A stretch of DNA of 64,000 bases from Roseburia zhanii (lineage in GTDB: Bacteria; Bacillota; Clostridia; Lachnospirales; Lachnospiraceae). The notes under the pieces were generated by a model, which saw only the letters and a list, made by a program, of their open reading frames with translations, was not told where the DNA came from and did no database searches. Below, in pieces: positions 28,340-36,495 of this stretch (its first letter is position 1; each line of letters opens with the position of its first letter). The translations under genes and the position numbers were made by a program. Location: contig NZ_JACOPH010000002.1 of assembly GCF_014287635.1 (NCBI RefSeq), positions 1 to 64,000 of the forward strand. Direction: 5' to 3'.

Positions 28340-28552
28340 TTATGCCTGATCGATGCTTCGGATTCTTCCATAAGCACTTAACAGATATAGTCCACTGATT
28401 CCGACAAGTGCATAGATGATCCGTGAAAGCCATGACATATCACCGAACAGAAATGCAACTAAGTCAAACCGGAAGAATCCGATCAGTCCCCAGTTAACCG
28501 CACCAATGATGACTAATGTCAGTAATGTATAATCTAAGCCTTTTGAATTCAT
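28340..28552 (-). CDS. DUF378 small membrane protein
   Basis: Membrane protein of 70 residues with two hydrophobic segments. VIIGAVNWGLIGFFRFDLVA is the DUF378 hallmark, followed by LSRIIYALVGISGLYLL. Function unknown; the family is common in Firmicutes as a stand-alone small gene. An AAGGAGG ribosome site precedes the ATG. A candidate promoter lies in the divergent region (TTGAAA, 16 nt, TAAGAT on the - strand), but it is weak. Confidence 0.85.
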   Translation of the reverse strand: MNSKGLDYTLLTLVIIGAVNWGLIGFFRFDLVAFLFGDMSWLSRIIYALVGISGLYLLSAYGRIRSIDQA

Positions 28553-28651
28553 AAATCATACCTCCTTTTTCTTCAATTAGTATTCCTGCATAAAATAATC
28601 TTATACAGGCAGTATTCTTTTTCAAATTTTTTCCAGTTGTGCTTTATAGGA

Positions 28652-28680
28652 TTGTTTTCTAACCCAAATGATGGTACAAT
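28652..28680 (+). promoter_or_regulatory. Sigma-A promoter of the division-gene operon
   Basis: TTGTTT (28652-28657), a 17-nt spacer and TACAAT (28675-28680), about 35 nt before the GTG start of the HlyD-like gene. It probably drives that gene with ylmE, sepF, ylmH, aroB, lspA and rluD, which follow with short gaps. Confidence 0.65.
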
Positions 28681-28715
28681 AGAATTTAAGATTGAAACAA
28701 TAAGGCGGTATCATT

Positions 28716-30107
28716 GTGGCAAAGAACAAAAAAATAGTTCGTTATCGAAAACCTTTTCATCTGAATATCGGATTGATCATTTTTGGAATCATCTTTATAT
28801 ATATGATGTTTTATGTATTTTCCTATTTTACATCGACACATACCTCTGTATATGAAGTCATTCATGGAACAATTGCGATCAATAATTCGTATACCGGACT
28901 TGCTTTACGCAGTGAAACCATTGTTCCTTCTGATTATGCGGGAGATATTAATTATTATGTAAAAGATGCCTCCAAAGTAGGCGCAAATGATCTGATCTAT
29001 TCTGTTGATACAGATGGTTCAATATCTAAACAGATCAATTCTGCCAATGAAGATGCCTCGTTTTTATCAAAAGAAAACCTTGATAAACTCCAGAACAGTA
29101 TCTCAGATTACTCCACAAGCTACCAGAGTGAATCTTTTTATGAAGTATATACTTTTAAAAATGATTTAAATGCAGAATTATCAGAAATTCTAAGCGTCAG
29201 TGCGTTAAATTCGATTACGGATTCTGTCGCAGCTGCAGAGAGTAATGCCACCTTCCATAAAGGAAATGCGATTCGTGACGGCGTTGTCGTCTACTACACA
29301 GATGGTTTTGAATCTGTAACAACAAAGGACTTCACATCTGCTATGTTTGACGAATCCCTGTATTCAAAAGTCAATCTAAAAGACCGGACAACGATCAATG
29401 CTAATGATGCAGCATACAAACTGATCACAGATGAAAATTGGAATCTGATCATACCAGTCACCGAAGATACAAACCGGCAGCTTTTAGATGCAAAAACAGT
29501 GCGTATAAAATTCAAAAAAGATAATACGATAGTGCGTGTTCCTTTTTCTACAGTAGAAAAAGATGGTGTGACATATCTTATCTTAAACTTGTCAAATTCC
29601 ATGATCCGTTTTGCGAGCGACCGCTATATCGAAGTAGAAATATTATTTGACGAAGAAACAGGACTTAAAATTCCTAATTCTGCCATTTCTAAAAAGGATT
29701 TCTTCACTGTACCGATGGAATACTTCCAAAAAGGGAACAATTCCAGCCAGAATGGGATCATGATAAGAAAAACAAGCAAAAATGGCAAAACTGTAGATAC
29801 TTTTATCACACCAAATATTTACTTTGCAACCGAATATGAGTATTATATTGATGGTGAAGAAATCGATGATGGTGACATTGTTTTAAAACCTAACTCAAGT
29901 GATACTTATACGATACATGATACTGCCAAGTTAGAAGGCATCTATTGTATCAATAAAGGCTATGCTGTATTTAAGCAGATCGATATTATCTATCAGAATG
30001 CCGAATATTCCATTATCAGAAACGGGACAGACTATGGTGTTTCATTATATGACCATATTGCATTAGATGGTAATACCATTATAGAAAATGCGATCATCAA
30101 TGAATAA
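28716..30107 (+). CDS. HlyD-like membrane-anchored protein
   Basis: Protein of 463 residues with a basic N-terminus, one transmembrane segment (about 19-41) and a large extracytoplasmic part. The region after the membrane segment (EVIHGTIAINNSYTGLALRSE, then a lipoyl-like hairpin split by a Ser/Asp-rich insert) resembles the adaptor (HlyD/RND) fold. No exporter ATPase or permease is adjacent. Instead it leads the ylmE-sepF-ylmH genes, so a role in envelope or division is inferred. GTG start with AAGGCGG upstream. Exact function unknown. Confidence 0.7.
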   Translation: MAKNKKIVRYRKPFHLNIGLIIFGIIFIYMMFYVFSYFTSTHTSVYEVIHGTIAINNSYTGLALRSETIVPSDYAGDINYYVKDASKVGANDLIYSVDTDGSISKQINSANEDASFLSKENLDKLQNSISDYSTSYQSESFYEVYTFKNDLNAELSEILSVSALNSITDSVAAAESNATFHKGNAIRDGVVVYYTDGFESVTTKDFTSAMFDESLYSKVNLKDRTTINANDAAYKLITDENWNLIIPVTEDTNRQLLDAKTVRIKFKKDNTIVRVPFSTVEKDGVTYLILNLSNSMIRFASDRYIEVEILFDEETGLKIPNSAISKKDFFTVPMEYFQKGNNSSQNGIMIRKTSKNGKTVDTFITPNIYFATEYEYYIDGEEIDDGDIVLKPNSSDTYTIHDTAKLEGIYCINKGYAVFKQIDIIYQNAEYSIIRNGTDYGVSLYDHIALDGNTIIENAIINE

Positions 30108-30123
30108 AAAAAGAGGTAAAGAT

Positions 30124-30816
30124 ATGTTAGCAGAAAATCTAAAACATGTAGAAGACAATATCCAGACAGCCTGTGACAAATGCGGGCGCAAGAGAGAAGA
30201 AGTAACTTTAATCGCAGTCAGCAAGACCAAACCGGTATCGATGCTTTCTGAAATCTATGACTGCGGTATCCGTGATTTTGGAGAAAATAAAGTACAGGAG
30301 ATCTGTGAAAAACGTGAACAGCTTCCGGCAGATATCCACTGGCACATGATCGGACATTTACAGCGTAACAAAGTAAAATATATTGTACCCGATGTAGAAC
30401 TGATCCATTCTGTTGATACCTATCGTCTTGCAGAAGAAATCAATATTCAGGCAAAAAAAATCAACCGTATCGTTCCGATCTTAATCGAAGTAAATGCCGC
30501 AAATGAAGAATCAAAGTTTGGCATTGCGCCGGAAGAAACCTTACAGTTAGTACAGGAAATTGCAAAATTAGACAACATCACGATCAAAGGTCTTATGACA
30601 ATTGCTCCATATACTGAAAATCCGGAAGAAAACAGACCTTATTTCAAAAAAATCAAGGAATTATCTGTTGACATCGCAAAAGAAAACATTGATAATGTAT
30701 CTATGGATATGCTCTCAATGGGTATGACAGGCGATTACATGGTCGCTATTGAAGAAGGTGCCACTCTTGTACGTGTTGGGACAGGCATTTTCGGAGCAAG
30801 AAATTACAATAAATAG
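30124..30816 (+). CDS. ylmE: YggS family PLP-binding protein (YlmE)
   Basis: PLP homeostasis protein of 230 residues with a single TIM-barrel-like domain. The PLP lysine is in AVSKTKPV (about residue 36). FGENKVQEICEK, WHMIGHLQRNKVKY and LSMGMTGDYMVAIEEGATLVR-type motifs are characteristic. ATG 30124 is chosen for the AGAGGTAAAG upstream and for the family start. It lies immediately before sepF, as in B. subtilis. Confidence 0.94.
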   Translation: MLAENLKHVEDNIQTACDKCGRKREEVTLIAVSKTKPVSMLSEIYDCGIRDFGENKVQEICEKREQLPADIHWHMIGHLQRNKVKYIVPDVELIHSVDTYRLAEEINIQAKKINRIVPILIEVNAANEESKFGIAPEETLQLVQEIAKLDNITIKGLMTIAPYTENPEENRPYFKKIKELSVDIAKENIDNVSMDMLSMGMTGDYMVAIEEGATLVRVGTGIFGARNYNK

Positions 30817-30833
30817 TTAGGAGATTTACTTTC

Positions 30834-31349
30834 ATGGGAGTACTTGATAAATTTTTAGATGTTATGCGTTTGAATCCAGAAGATGAGGACGATGATTTTT
30901 ACGATGATGATTTTTATGATGACGAACCACCTGTCACCAGAAAAAGTTCCCGCAAGGACAAAAATGATGATTATGACGAATCACATTCTATAAAAGAAAA
31001 ACCGGCAAAACAGGCACAGAAGATTACACCTATGCGTCCTGCAAAAAGGCAAAGTGCAGGCGGTATGGAAGTATGTGTGATCAAACCAACCTCCGTAGAA
31101 GATGCAAGAGAAATTGCAGAAACTTTACTATCTAACCGTGCAGTTGTATTAAATGTAGAAGGATTAGATGTTGAAATTGCCCAGCGTATCATAGATTTTA
31201 CATCTGGTTCCTGCTTTGCAATCAGCGGTAATCTACAGAAAGTTTCTAATTACATATTTATTATCACACCTGCATCGGTCGATATTTCAGGAGATGTTCC
31301 AAATCTGCTTGACTCTTTGAATTCTTCTGGACTGCATTTGGATTTATAA
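30834..31349 (+). CDS. sepF: Cell division protein SepF
   Basis: FtsZ-bundling membrane anchor of 171 residues. An N-terminal amphipathic helix (MGVLDKFLDVMRL) is the membrane anchor, a very acidic then basic linker spans about 15-80, and the C-terminal SepF domain (about 80-165) has VCVIKPTSVEDAREIAETLL and SGSCFAISGNLQKVSNYIFI. It works at the Z ring. Ribosome site TAGGAG. Confidence 0.95.
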   Translation: MGVLDKFLDVMRLNPEDEDDDFYDDDFYDDEPPVTRKSSRKDKNDDYDESHSIKEKPAKQAQKITPMRPAKRQSAGGMEVCVIKPTSVEDAREIAETLLSNRAVVLNVEGLDVEIAQRIIDFTSGSCFAISGNLQKVSNYIFIITPASVDISGDVPNLLDSLNSSGLHLDL

Positions 31350-31358
31350 AGGAGTATT

Positions 31359-32114
31359 ATGGAGCATCAGGATGAGCTTCTTCTAAAGAAGCGATTCATA
31401 GATCTGTCAAGATCAGCTAACCGCAAAAATATTGTTACATTCAGTAACTTTTTAAATCTTAATGAATTAAATCTGTTTCATCAGGTCAAAGCCGATATGG
31501 AAACTGCCTGTCAGCTTTCCGGTGGATATGAGAATGCAGAGCGTCAGATGATAGCCTTTATCCCTGATGCTCTTTATTATGACTGGGATTTTCCAATCGT
31601 ATGCCTGCACTTTACACCTGCTTATCCAAAATATGCCGAAGAATTGACGCATCGGGATGTTTTAGGTGCTTTAATGAATCTTGGCATTGAGCGGGCAAAA
31701 ATTGGAGATATCCGCTTAGACCCTACCGATTATTATGTCTTTGCATCAGAAAGTATTTCTGATTATATTTTAGATAGCCTTGCGCAGATCCGTCATACGA
31801 TCATTCGTGGAGAAGTGGCAGATACCGCTTCTTTACATATTGAGCAGAAATATTCCATTTTAGAAGGCGTTGTTGCTTCTGACCGGCTTGATAATGTGAT
31901 CGCATTTATCACCAAAAGATCCAGGAGTCAGAGCGTTCTTTTGATCCAGTCACAGAAAGTTTTTGTCAATGAACGGATTGTCTCTTCCAATGCGTATGAC
32001 TGCAAATCCGGTGATGTGATCTCCATTCGCGGTTTTGGAAAATTTATCTATGAGGGCAGCAGTGGAGAAACCAGAAAAGGACGTACGAAAATCACAGTAA
32101 AAAAATATATTTAA
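31359..32114 (+). CDS. ylmH: YlmH-type S4 RNA-binding protein
   Basis: Protein of 251 residues of the YlmH family in the sepF cluster. The N-terminal two-thirds has NIVTFSNFLNL and FPIVCLHFTPAYPKYAEELT; the C-terminal S4 domain (about 180-245) has RLDNVIAFITKRSRSQS and GDVISIRGFGKF. Relatives act in ribosome-associated quality control on the 50S subunit. It follows sepF by 9 nt, with AGGAG. Confidence 0.93.
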   Translation: MEHQDELLLKKRFIDLSRSANRKNIVTFSNFLNLNELNLFHQVKADMETACQLSGGYENAERQMIAFIPDALYYDWDFPIVCLHFTPAYPKYAEELTHRDVLGALMNLGIERAKIGDIRLDPTDYYVFASESISDYILDSLAQIRHTIIRGEVADTASLHIEQKYSILEGVVASDRLDNVIAFITKRSRSQSVLLIQSQKVFVNERIVSSNAYDCKSGDVISIRGFGKFIYEGSSGETRKGRTKITVKKYI

Positions 32115-32128
32115 CAAGGAGAATTGAC

Positions 32129-33223
32129 ATGTCAAAAGCAATTACCGTTTCCTATGAAGGAAATCCATGTTATGAGATTGTATTAGAACAGAATTTTGAG
32201 CAGCTGATAGGAGAAATCAAAAAAATCGGTTATACTCCTGATCAGAAAATCTGCATTGTTACCGATTCTAATCTTGGCAGACTGCATTTAGCAGAAATAG
32301 AAAAGATTTTTAAATCCTATTTCCATACTGTTAGCTCTTTTTGCTTCCCTGCCGGCGAGCAGAGTAAAAATCTGGATACTGTTCAAAAATTATATCAGGA
32401 TTTGATAATCAATCATTTTGACCGCCACGACATCATGATTGCTTTTGGTGGAGGAGTTGTTGGTGATCTGACAGGTTTTACGGCTGCTACTTATCTAAGA
32501 GGCATTGATTTTATCCAGATCCCGACATCATTATTATCACAGGTAGACAGCAGTATCGGTGGCAAAACCGGTGTAGACTTTTCACAGTATAAAAATATGG
32601 TTGGTGCTTTCTATCAGCCAAAACTTGTCTATATGAACCTTTCCCTGTTACAGACACTTCCAAAAGAACAGTTTGTATCTGGTATGGGTGAGATATTAAA
32701 ACATGGTTTAATTAAATCAGCATCTTATTTTTCATGGATGAAGGAGCATTATACAGCAATATTGGCATTAGAGCCAGATGTGATTGAAGAAATGGTTTAC
32801 CAGAGCTGTCTGATTAAGCGGGATGTCGTTGAACGTGATCCGAAGGAAAAAGGCGAACGGGCATTGCTTAATTTCGGTCATACGATTGGTCATGCAGTTG
32901 AAAAGCTGTCTGACTTTCATTTATACCATGGACAGTGTGTCAGTATTGGAATGGCTGCCGCATGTCACATTTCTAAAGAAGCCGGTAATATCACAGATAC
33001 AGAATGCGAAGATATCTTAAATACCTTTACACAGTTTGGTCTGCCGATTTCTGCAGAACAGTTAAAAGCAGAAGATATCTTATCCATCAGTAAATCCGAT
33101 AAAAAAATGGTTGCCGGCAAGATCAAATTCATTTTATTAAGATCCATTGGTGATGCTTACATTGAACAGGATTTAACAGATGATCAGATCTTAGATGGAA
33201 TCCATTCCATTATCCATGCTTAA
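32129..33223 (+). CDS. aroB: 3-dehydroquinate synthase
   Basis: Second step of the shikimate pathway, from DAHP to 3-dehydroquinate, using NAD and a metal. Length 364 residues is typical. NAD-binding GGGVVGDLTGFTAATYLRG, the SQVDSSIGGKTGV loop and metal-site NFGHTIGHAVE are all visible. It sits between ylmH and lspA, where Firmicutes usually have divIVA; no divIVA is present in the window. AAGGAG precedes the ATG. Confidence 0.97.
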   Translation: MSKAITVSYEGNPCYEIVLEQNFEQLIGEIKKIGYTPDQKICIVTDSNLGRLHLAEIEKIFKSYFHTVSSFCFPAGEQSKNLDTVQKLYQDLIINHFDRHDIMIAFGGGVVGDLTGFTAATYLRGIDFIQIPTSLLSQVDSSIGGKTGVDFSQYKNMVGAFYQPKLVYMNLSLLQTLPKEQFVSGMGEILKHGLIKSASYFSWMKEHYTAILALEPDVIEEMVYQSCLIKRDVVERDPKEKGERALLNFGHTIGHAVEKLSDFHLYHGQCVSIGMAAACHISKEAGNITDTECEDILNTFTQFGLPISAEQLKAEDILSISKSDKKMVAGKIKFILLRSIGDAYIEQDLTDDQILDGIHSIIHA

Positions 33224-33253
33224 AAATGATTGAAGAATAGAGGTGCATATACA

Positions 33254-33793
33254 ATGAATCAAATGTCTGCTAGACATATCAAACAGCTTGTTGTTGGACT
33301 ACTGTCTGCGATCCTGTTGATCGTATTAGATCAGGTCACAAAACATTTGGCTGTATTACATTTAAAAAAAGCTTCTTCGTTTTCCCTGATACCGGAAGTG
33401 TTTGAATTATCCTATTTAGAAAATCATGGAGCTGCTTTTGGAATATTACAAGGGCAGAAGACATTTTTTGTCACAATGACAGTGATCGTTTTGATCATTT
33501 TGATTTTTTTATATATACGTATTCCTGATACAAAACGTTATACCTATATGCGTCTGATCCTGATTCTTTTAATTTCAGGTGCGATCGGCAATTTTATAGA
33601 CAGATGCCTGTATAATTACGTGATCGATTTCTTTTATTTAAAACTGATCGATTTTCCTGTATTTAATGTGGCAGATATCTATGTGACGACAGCCGCAGTT
33701 CTTCTGATACTTTTATTTATTTTCTATTATAAAGAAGAAGACATTGATCTACTGATACAAAAACTTCAATTCTGGAAAAAGAAAGAGCACTGA
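33254..33793 (+). CDS. lspA: Lipoprotein signal peptidase (signal peptidase II)
   Basis: Aspartyl protease of the membrane that removes signal peptides from diacylglyceryl-prolipoproteins. It has 179 residues and four transmembrane segments. Motifs NHGAAFGIL, GAIGNFIDRC and FPVFNVADIYV carry the two catalytic aspartates. ATG 33254 has GAGGTG at a good distance; the codons upstream lack one. It serves several lipoproteins in this window. Confidence 0.95.
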   Translation: MNQMSARHIKQLVVGLLSAILLIVLDQVTKHLAVLHLKKASSFSLIPEVFELSYLENHGAAFGILQGQKTFFVTMTVIVLIILIFLYIRIPDTKRYTYMRLILILLISGAIGNFIDRCLYNYVIDFFYLKLIDFPVFNVADIYVTTAAVLLILLFIFYYKEEDIDLLIQKLQFWKKKEH

Positions 33794-33795
33794 TC

Positions 33796-34713
33796 ATGGA
33801 AGAACAATATACATTAGTGACAGAAACAGGGATCAATGGTATCCGTTTAGATAAATATTTGTCTGACAGACTGCCAGATGCTATCACACGTTCATTTCTT
33901 CAAAAACTGATCAAAGAAGAACAGGTGACTGTTGATGGCAAATTACAAAAAGCCAATTACAAATTAAAACCAGAACAGACAATACAGATTACGATACCGC
34001 CGGCAGAAGAAACAGCGATTCTTCCGGAAGATATTCCACTTGATATTTTATACGAGGATAATGACCTTCTCATTGTCAACAAGCCAAAAGATATGGTGGT
34101 TCATCCATCTGCCGGACATTATACCGGCACTTTAGTCAATGCAATCATGTTTCACTGTAAAGAAAGCCTTTCCGGTATCAATGGAGAAATCCGTCCCGGT
34201 ATTGTACATCGTATTGATAAAGATACGACCGGTTCGCTTATCATCTGTAAAAATGACGAAAGCCATTTAAAGATCGCAGAGCAGATCAAAGAACACTCTG
34301 TAAAGCGGATTTATCGTGGAATTGTATCCGGAACCTTGAAAGAGTCCGAGGGGACAGTAGAAGGTAATATCGGAAGACATCCCATCGACCGCAAAAAGAT
34401 GGCACTCGTTACAAAGGGTGGGAAACCTGCCATTACACATTATAGAGTGCTTGAGCAGTTTAAGAATGCCGCTTATATGGAATTCCGCCTAGAAACCGGC
34501 AGAACGCACCAGATTCGTGTCCATATGGCTAGTATCGGACATCCGCTGCTTGGTGATACTGTCTATGGAAATGCAAAAAATCCATATAAATTAAATGGTC
34601 AGACGCTGCATGCCATGACGATCGGCTTTATACATCCGACAACAGGAGAGTACTTAGAAGTATCTGCGCCTATACCGGAATATTTTAATGCTTTAATCAA
34701 AAAATTGCGCTAA
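33796..34713 (+). CDS. rluD: RluA/RluD family 23S rRNA pseudouridine synthase
   Basis: Protein of 305 residues with an N-terminal S4 domain (about 15-65) and a catalytic domain with GIVHRIDKDTTGSLI; the catalytic aspartate is about D141. RTHQIRVHMASIGHPLLGD is the second family motif. It follows lspA by 2 nt, the standard lspA-rluD pair. The exact uridine targets cannot be read from sequence, and the B. subtilis counterpart is YlyB. Confidence 0.92.
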   Translation: MEEQYTLVTETGINGIRLDKYLSDRLPDAITRSFLQKLIKEEQVTVDGKLQKANYKLKPEQTIQITIPPAEETAILPEDIPLDILYEDNDLLIVNKPKDMVVHPSAGHYTGTLVNAIMFHCKESLSGINGEIRPGIVHRIDKDTTGSLIICKNDESHLKIAEQIKEHSVKRIYRGIVSGTLKESEGTVEGNIGRHPIDRKKMALVTKGGKPAITHYRVLEQFKNAAYMEFRLETGRTHQIRVHMASIGHPLLGDTVYGNAKNPYKLNGQTLHAMTIGFIHPTTGEYLEVSAPIPEYFNALIKKLR

Positions 34714-34793
34714 AATTTTTCATTTGTCTATACTTTTCAGAAAAAATGACTTATAATATATACTATAATAAGAAAAGTAAAGGTGGGATTTAC

Positions 34794-35426
34794 ATGAATA
34801 ATCATATTTATACAATCGGTAGAGAATTTGGCAGCGGCGGTAAAGATGTTGGTGTTGCACTTGCAAAACGATTAGGTGTGAAATGTTACGACAAAGAATT
34901 ATTAGCAGAAGCTGCAAAAGAAAGCGGTTTTTGTGCTGAAATCTTTGAAAACCATGATGAAAAACCAACCAACAGTTTTTTATATTCTTTAGTCATGGAT
35001 ACATATTCTTTTGGTGGTTATTCTTCAGCACCATTTTTAGATATGCCATTGAACCACAAAGTATTCTTAGCACAGTTCGATGCGATCAAAAAAATCGCCG
35101 AAAAAGAACCTTGTGTCATTGTCGGCAGATTTGCAGATTATGCTTTAGCAGACAATGAGAACTGTCTGAACATATTTATCCATGCAGATTTAGACTACCG
35201 TATTGCAAGGGTTTCTAAAAATCTTGATCTGACAGCTAACAAAGCTAAAGATGCCATTGTAAAAGCTGATAAACAACGTGCAAGTTACTATAACTATTAT
35301 ACCAGCAAAAAATGGGGAGATTCTAAAAGCTATCATCTGACTTTAGACAGCAGCCGTATCGGTATTGAAGGTTGTGTTGATCTGATCTTAACTTACCGTG
35401 AACATATGAATAAAATGAAAAAATAA
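34794..35426 (+). CDS. Cytidylate kinase-like family protein
   Basis: P-loop kinase-like protein of 210 residues. The N-terminal IGREFGSGGKDVGVALAKRL replaces the strict Walker A and is typical of the cytidylate-kinase-like family found in clostridia. CVIVGRFADYAL and the R-rich lid (ADLDYRIARVSKN) follow. It may phosphorylate a nucleotide, but the substrate is unknown and it is distinct from Cmk proper. ATG 34794 is supported by AAGGTGGG upstream. It is probably monocistronic: AT-rich -10-like boxes lie at 34750-34775 and a terminator follows. Confidence 0.85.
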   Translation: MNNHIYTIGREFGSGGKDVGVALAKRLGVKCYDKELLAEAAKESGFCAEIFENHDEKPTNSFLYSLVMDTYSFGGYSSAPFLDMPLNHKVFLAQFDAIKKIAEKEPCVIVGRFADYALADNENCLNIFIHADLDYRIARVSKNLDLTANKAKDAIVKADKQRASYYNYYTSKKWGDSKSYHLTLDSSRIGIEGCVDLILTYREHMNKMKK

Positions 35427-35463
35427 ATTTCAGTTATCATTAGAGTTCGCAAGATTTACAAAA

Positions 35464-35524
35464 GTAAGAGCGTACCAACTATTCGCAAAAGACAAGTTTA
35501 ACGAATAGTTGGTGTGCTCTTTAC
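35464..35524 (+). terminator. Bidirectional terminator between convergent genes
   Basis: AGAGCGTACCAACTATTCG (35467-35485) pairs with 35502-35520 with one G-T wobble, flanked by A and T runs. It ends the kinase-like gene on + and dtd on -. Confidence 0.88.
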
Positions 35525-35539
35525 ATGAGATGACTTATA

Positions 35540-35989
35540 TTACATCAATTCCTTTGAATCTAACATAATTGTAAACGGTCCATCATTCTCTAACTCAATC
35601 TTCATATCTGCCCCAAATATACCTCTTTCTACGATGATTCCGGTCTTTTTACATTCCGAGATGATATATTCATACAGTTCATTTGCATATGCCGGCGCAC
35701 CTGCATGAACAAACGAAGGACGATTTCCTTTTTTACAATCTGCATACAATGTAAACTGAGATACTAATAACAGACTTCCGTTTACATCTTTTAATGCAAG
35801 ATTGGTCTTTCCATCTGCATCTTCAAAAATCCGAAGACCGGTCATTTTGCGGATCAGTTTATCTGCAATCTCTTTTGTATCTTCATTTGCAATGCCGATA
35901 AAAACCAGAAACCCCTTTTGTATCTGTCCTGTTATATTATGATCTACGGTAACCTTTGCTTGGTTGACTCTTTGTATTAAAAAACGCAT
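35540..35989 (-). CDS. dtd: D-aminoacyl-tRNA deacylase
   Basis: Homodimeric editing enzyme of 149 residues that hydrolyses D-amino acids from tRNA. N-terminal MRFLIQRVNQAKVTVD, the active-site SLLLVSQFTLYADCKKGNRP region (Gln and Thr of SQFT) and the NDGPFTIMLDS C-terminus (the Gly-cisPro-like GP motif) are all diagnostic. Here it is monocistronic rather than next to relA, its frequent neighbour. The ribosome site AAGGAG lies about 12 nt upstream. Confidence 0.95.
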   Translation of the reverse strand: MRFLIQRVNQAKVTVDHNITGQIQKGFLVFIGIANEDTKEIADKLIRKMTGLRIFEDADGKTNLALKDVNGSLLLVSQFTLYADCKKGNRPSFVHAGAPAYANELYEYIISECKKTGIIVERGIFGADMKIELENDGPFTIMLDSKELM

Positions 35990-36061
35990 ATTCTTAAATT
36001 CTCCTTAATCCTTGGTATTTGAATTTCCATCATGCACTGGCTAAAACACCGCACCATGGTA

Positions 36062-36079
36062 CAATCATGAAAAATTATA
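36062..36079 (-). promoter_or_regulatory. Extended -10 promoter for dtd
   Basis: TATAAT on the - strand (36074-36079) preceded by TGC, giving an extended -10; no good -35 is seen. The leader to dtd would be about 80 nt. Confidence 0.4.
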
Positions 36080-36148
36080 GCATACTTTTTTCTATTTTTT
36101 AATACTTCAAAAAATTATTTTGAATTTTGAATTATTTTCAAAAAATGA

Positions 36149-36177
36149 TTGCAATATCCTATAAAAATATGTATAAT
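36149..36177 (+). promoter_or_regulatory. Sigma-A promoter of tRNA-Thr
   Basis: TTGCAA (36149-36154), a 17-nt spacer and TATAAT (36172-36177), ending 21 nt before the mature tRNA. Confidence 0.75.
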
Positions 36178-36198
36178 ATAAAAGTGTGGTTGACACAT

Positions 36199-36271
<73 letters not shown>

Positions 36272-36282
36272 TATCTGATAAA

Positions 36283-36317
36283 GATACCGTAGCATATATA
36301 TGTTATGGTATTTTTTT
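36283..36317 (+). terminator. Terminator of tRNA-Thr
   Basis: ATACCGTAGCATA pairs with TATGTTATGGTAT allowing G-U pairs, followed by a run of seven or more T (36310-36317). Confidence 0.8.
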
Positions 36318-36421
36318 GTTGTATAGCAAAAGCAGGCTGACTTTCTGTATCCTTCCCGTTTACTCTACTAGAGCAGATTAGGAACTTTCATTCATTAGTG
36401 ATGCGCACCACAAGATGCATA

Positions 36422-36464
36422 TAAAAAATGGAAGAATCCATAATACAGATTCTTCCATTTTTTA
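36422..36464 (-). terminator. Terminator of the chemotaxis receptor gene
   Basis: A perfect 17-bp stem (36422-36438 with 36448-36464) around a 9-nt loop, containing GGAAGAATC/GATTCTTCC and flanked by A and T runs. It lies about 30 nt past the stop of the receptor gene and could work in both directions. Confidence 0.87.
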
Positions 36465-36495
36465 TAAAATTCTATTATTGTTCTTACCTGCTTTA

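Noticed and set aside
34713..34793. A consensus promoter before the cytidylate-kinase-like gene
   Set aside because: TATAAT-like words are present twice, but no -35 box stands at the right distance, so I did not list it as a promoter.
36112..36150. Repeated TTTTGAATT-type AT-rich words upstream of tRNA-Thr
   Set aside because: They fit ordinary AT-rich promoter DNA; copies are too few and irregular for an operator array.
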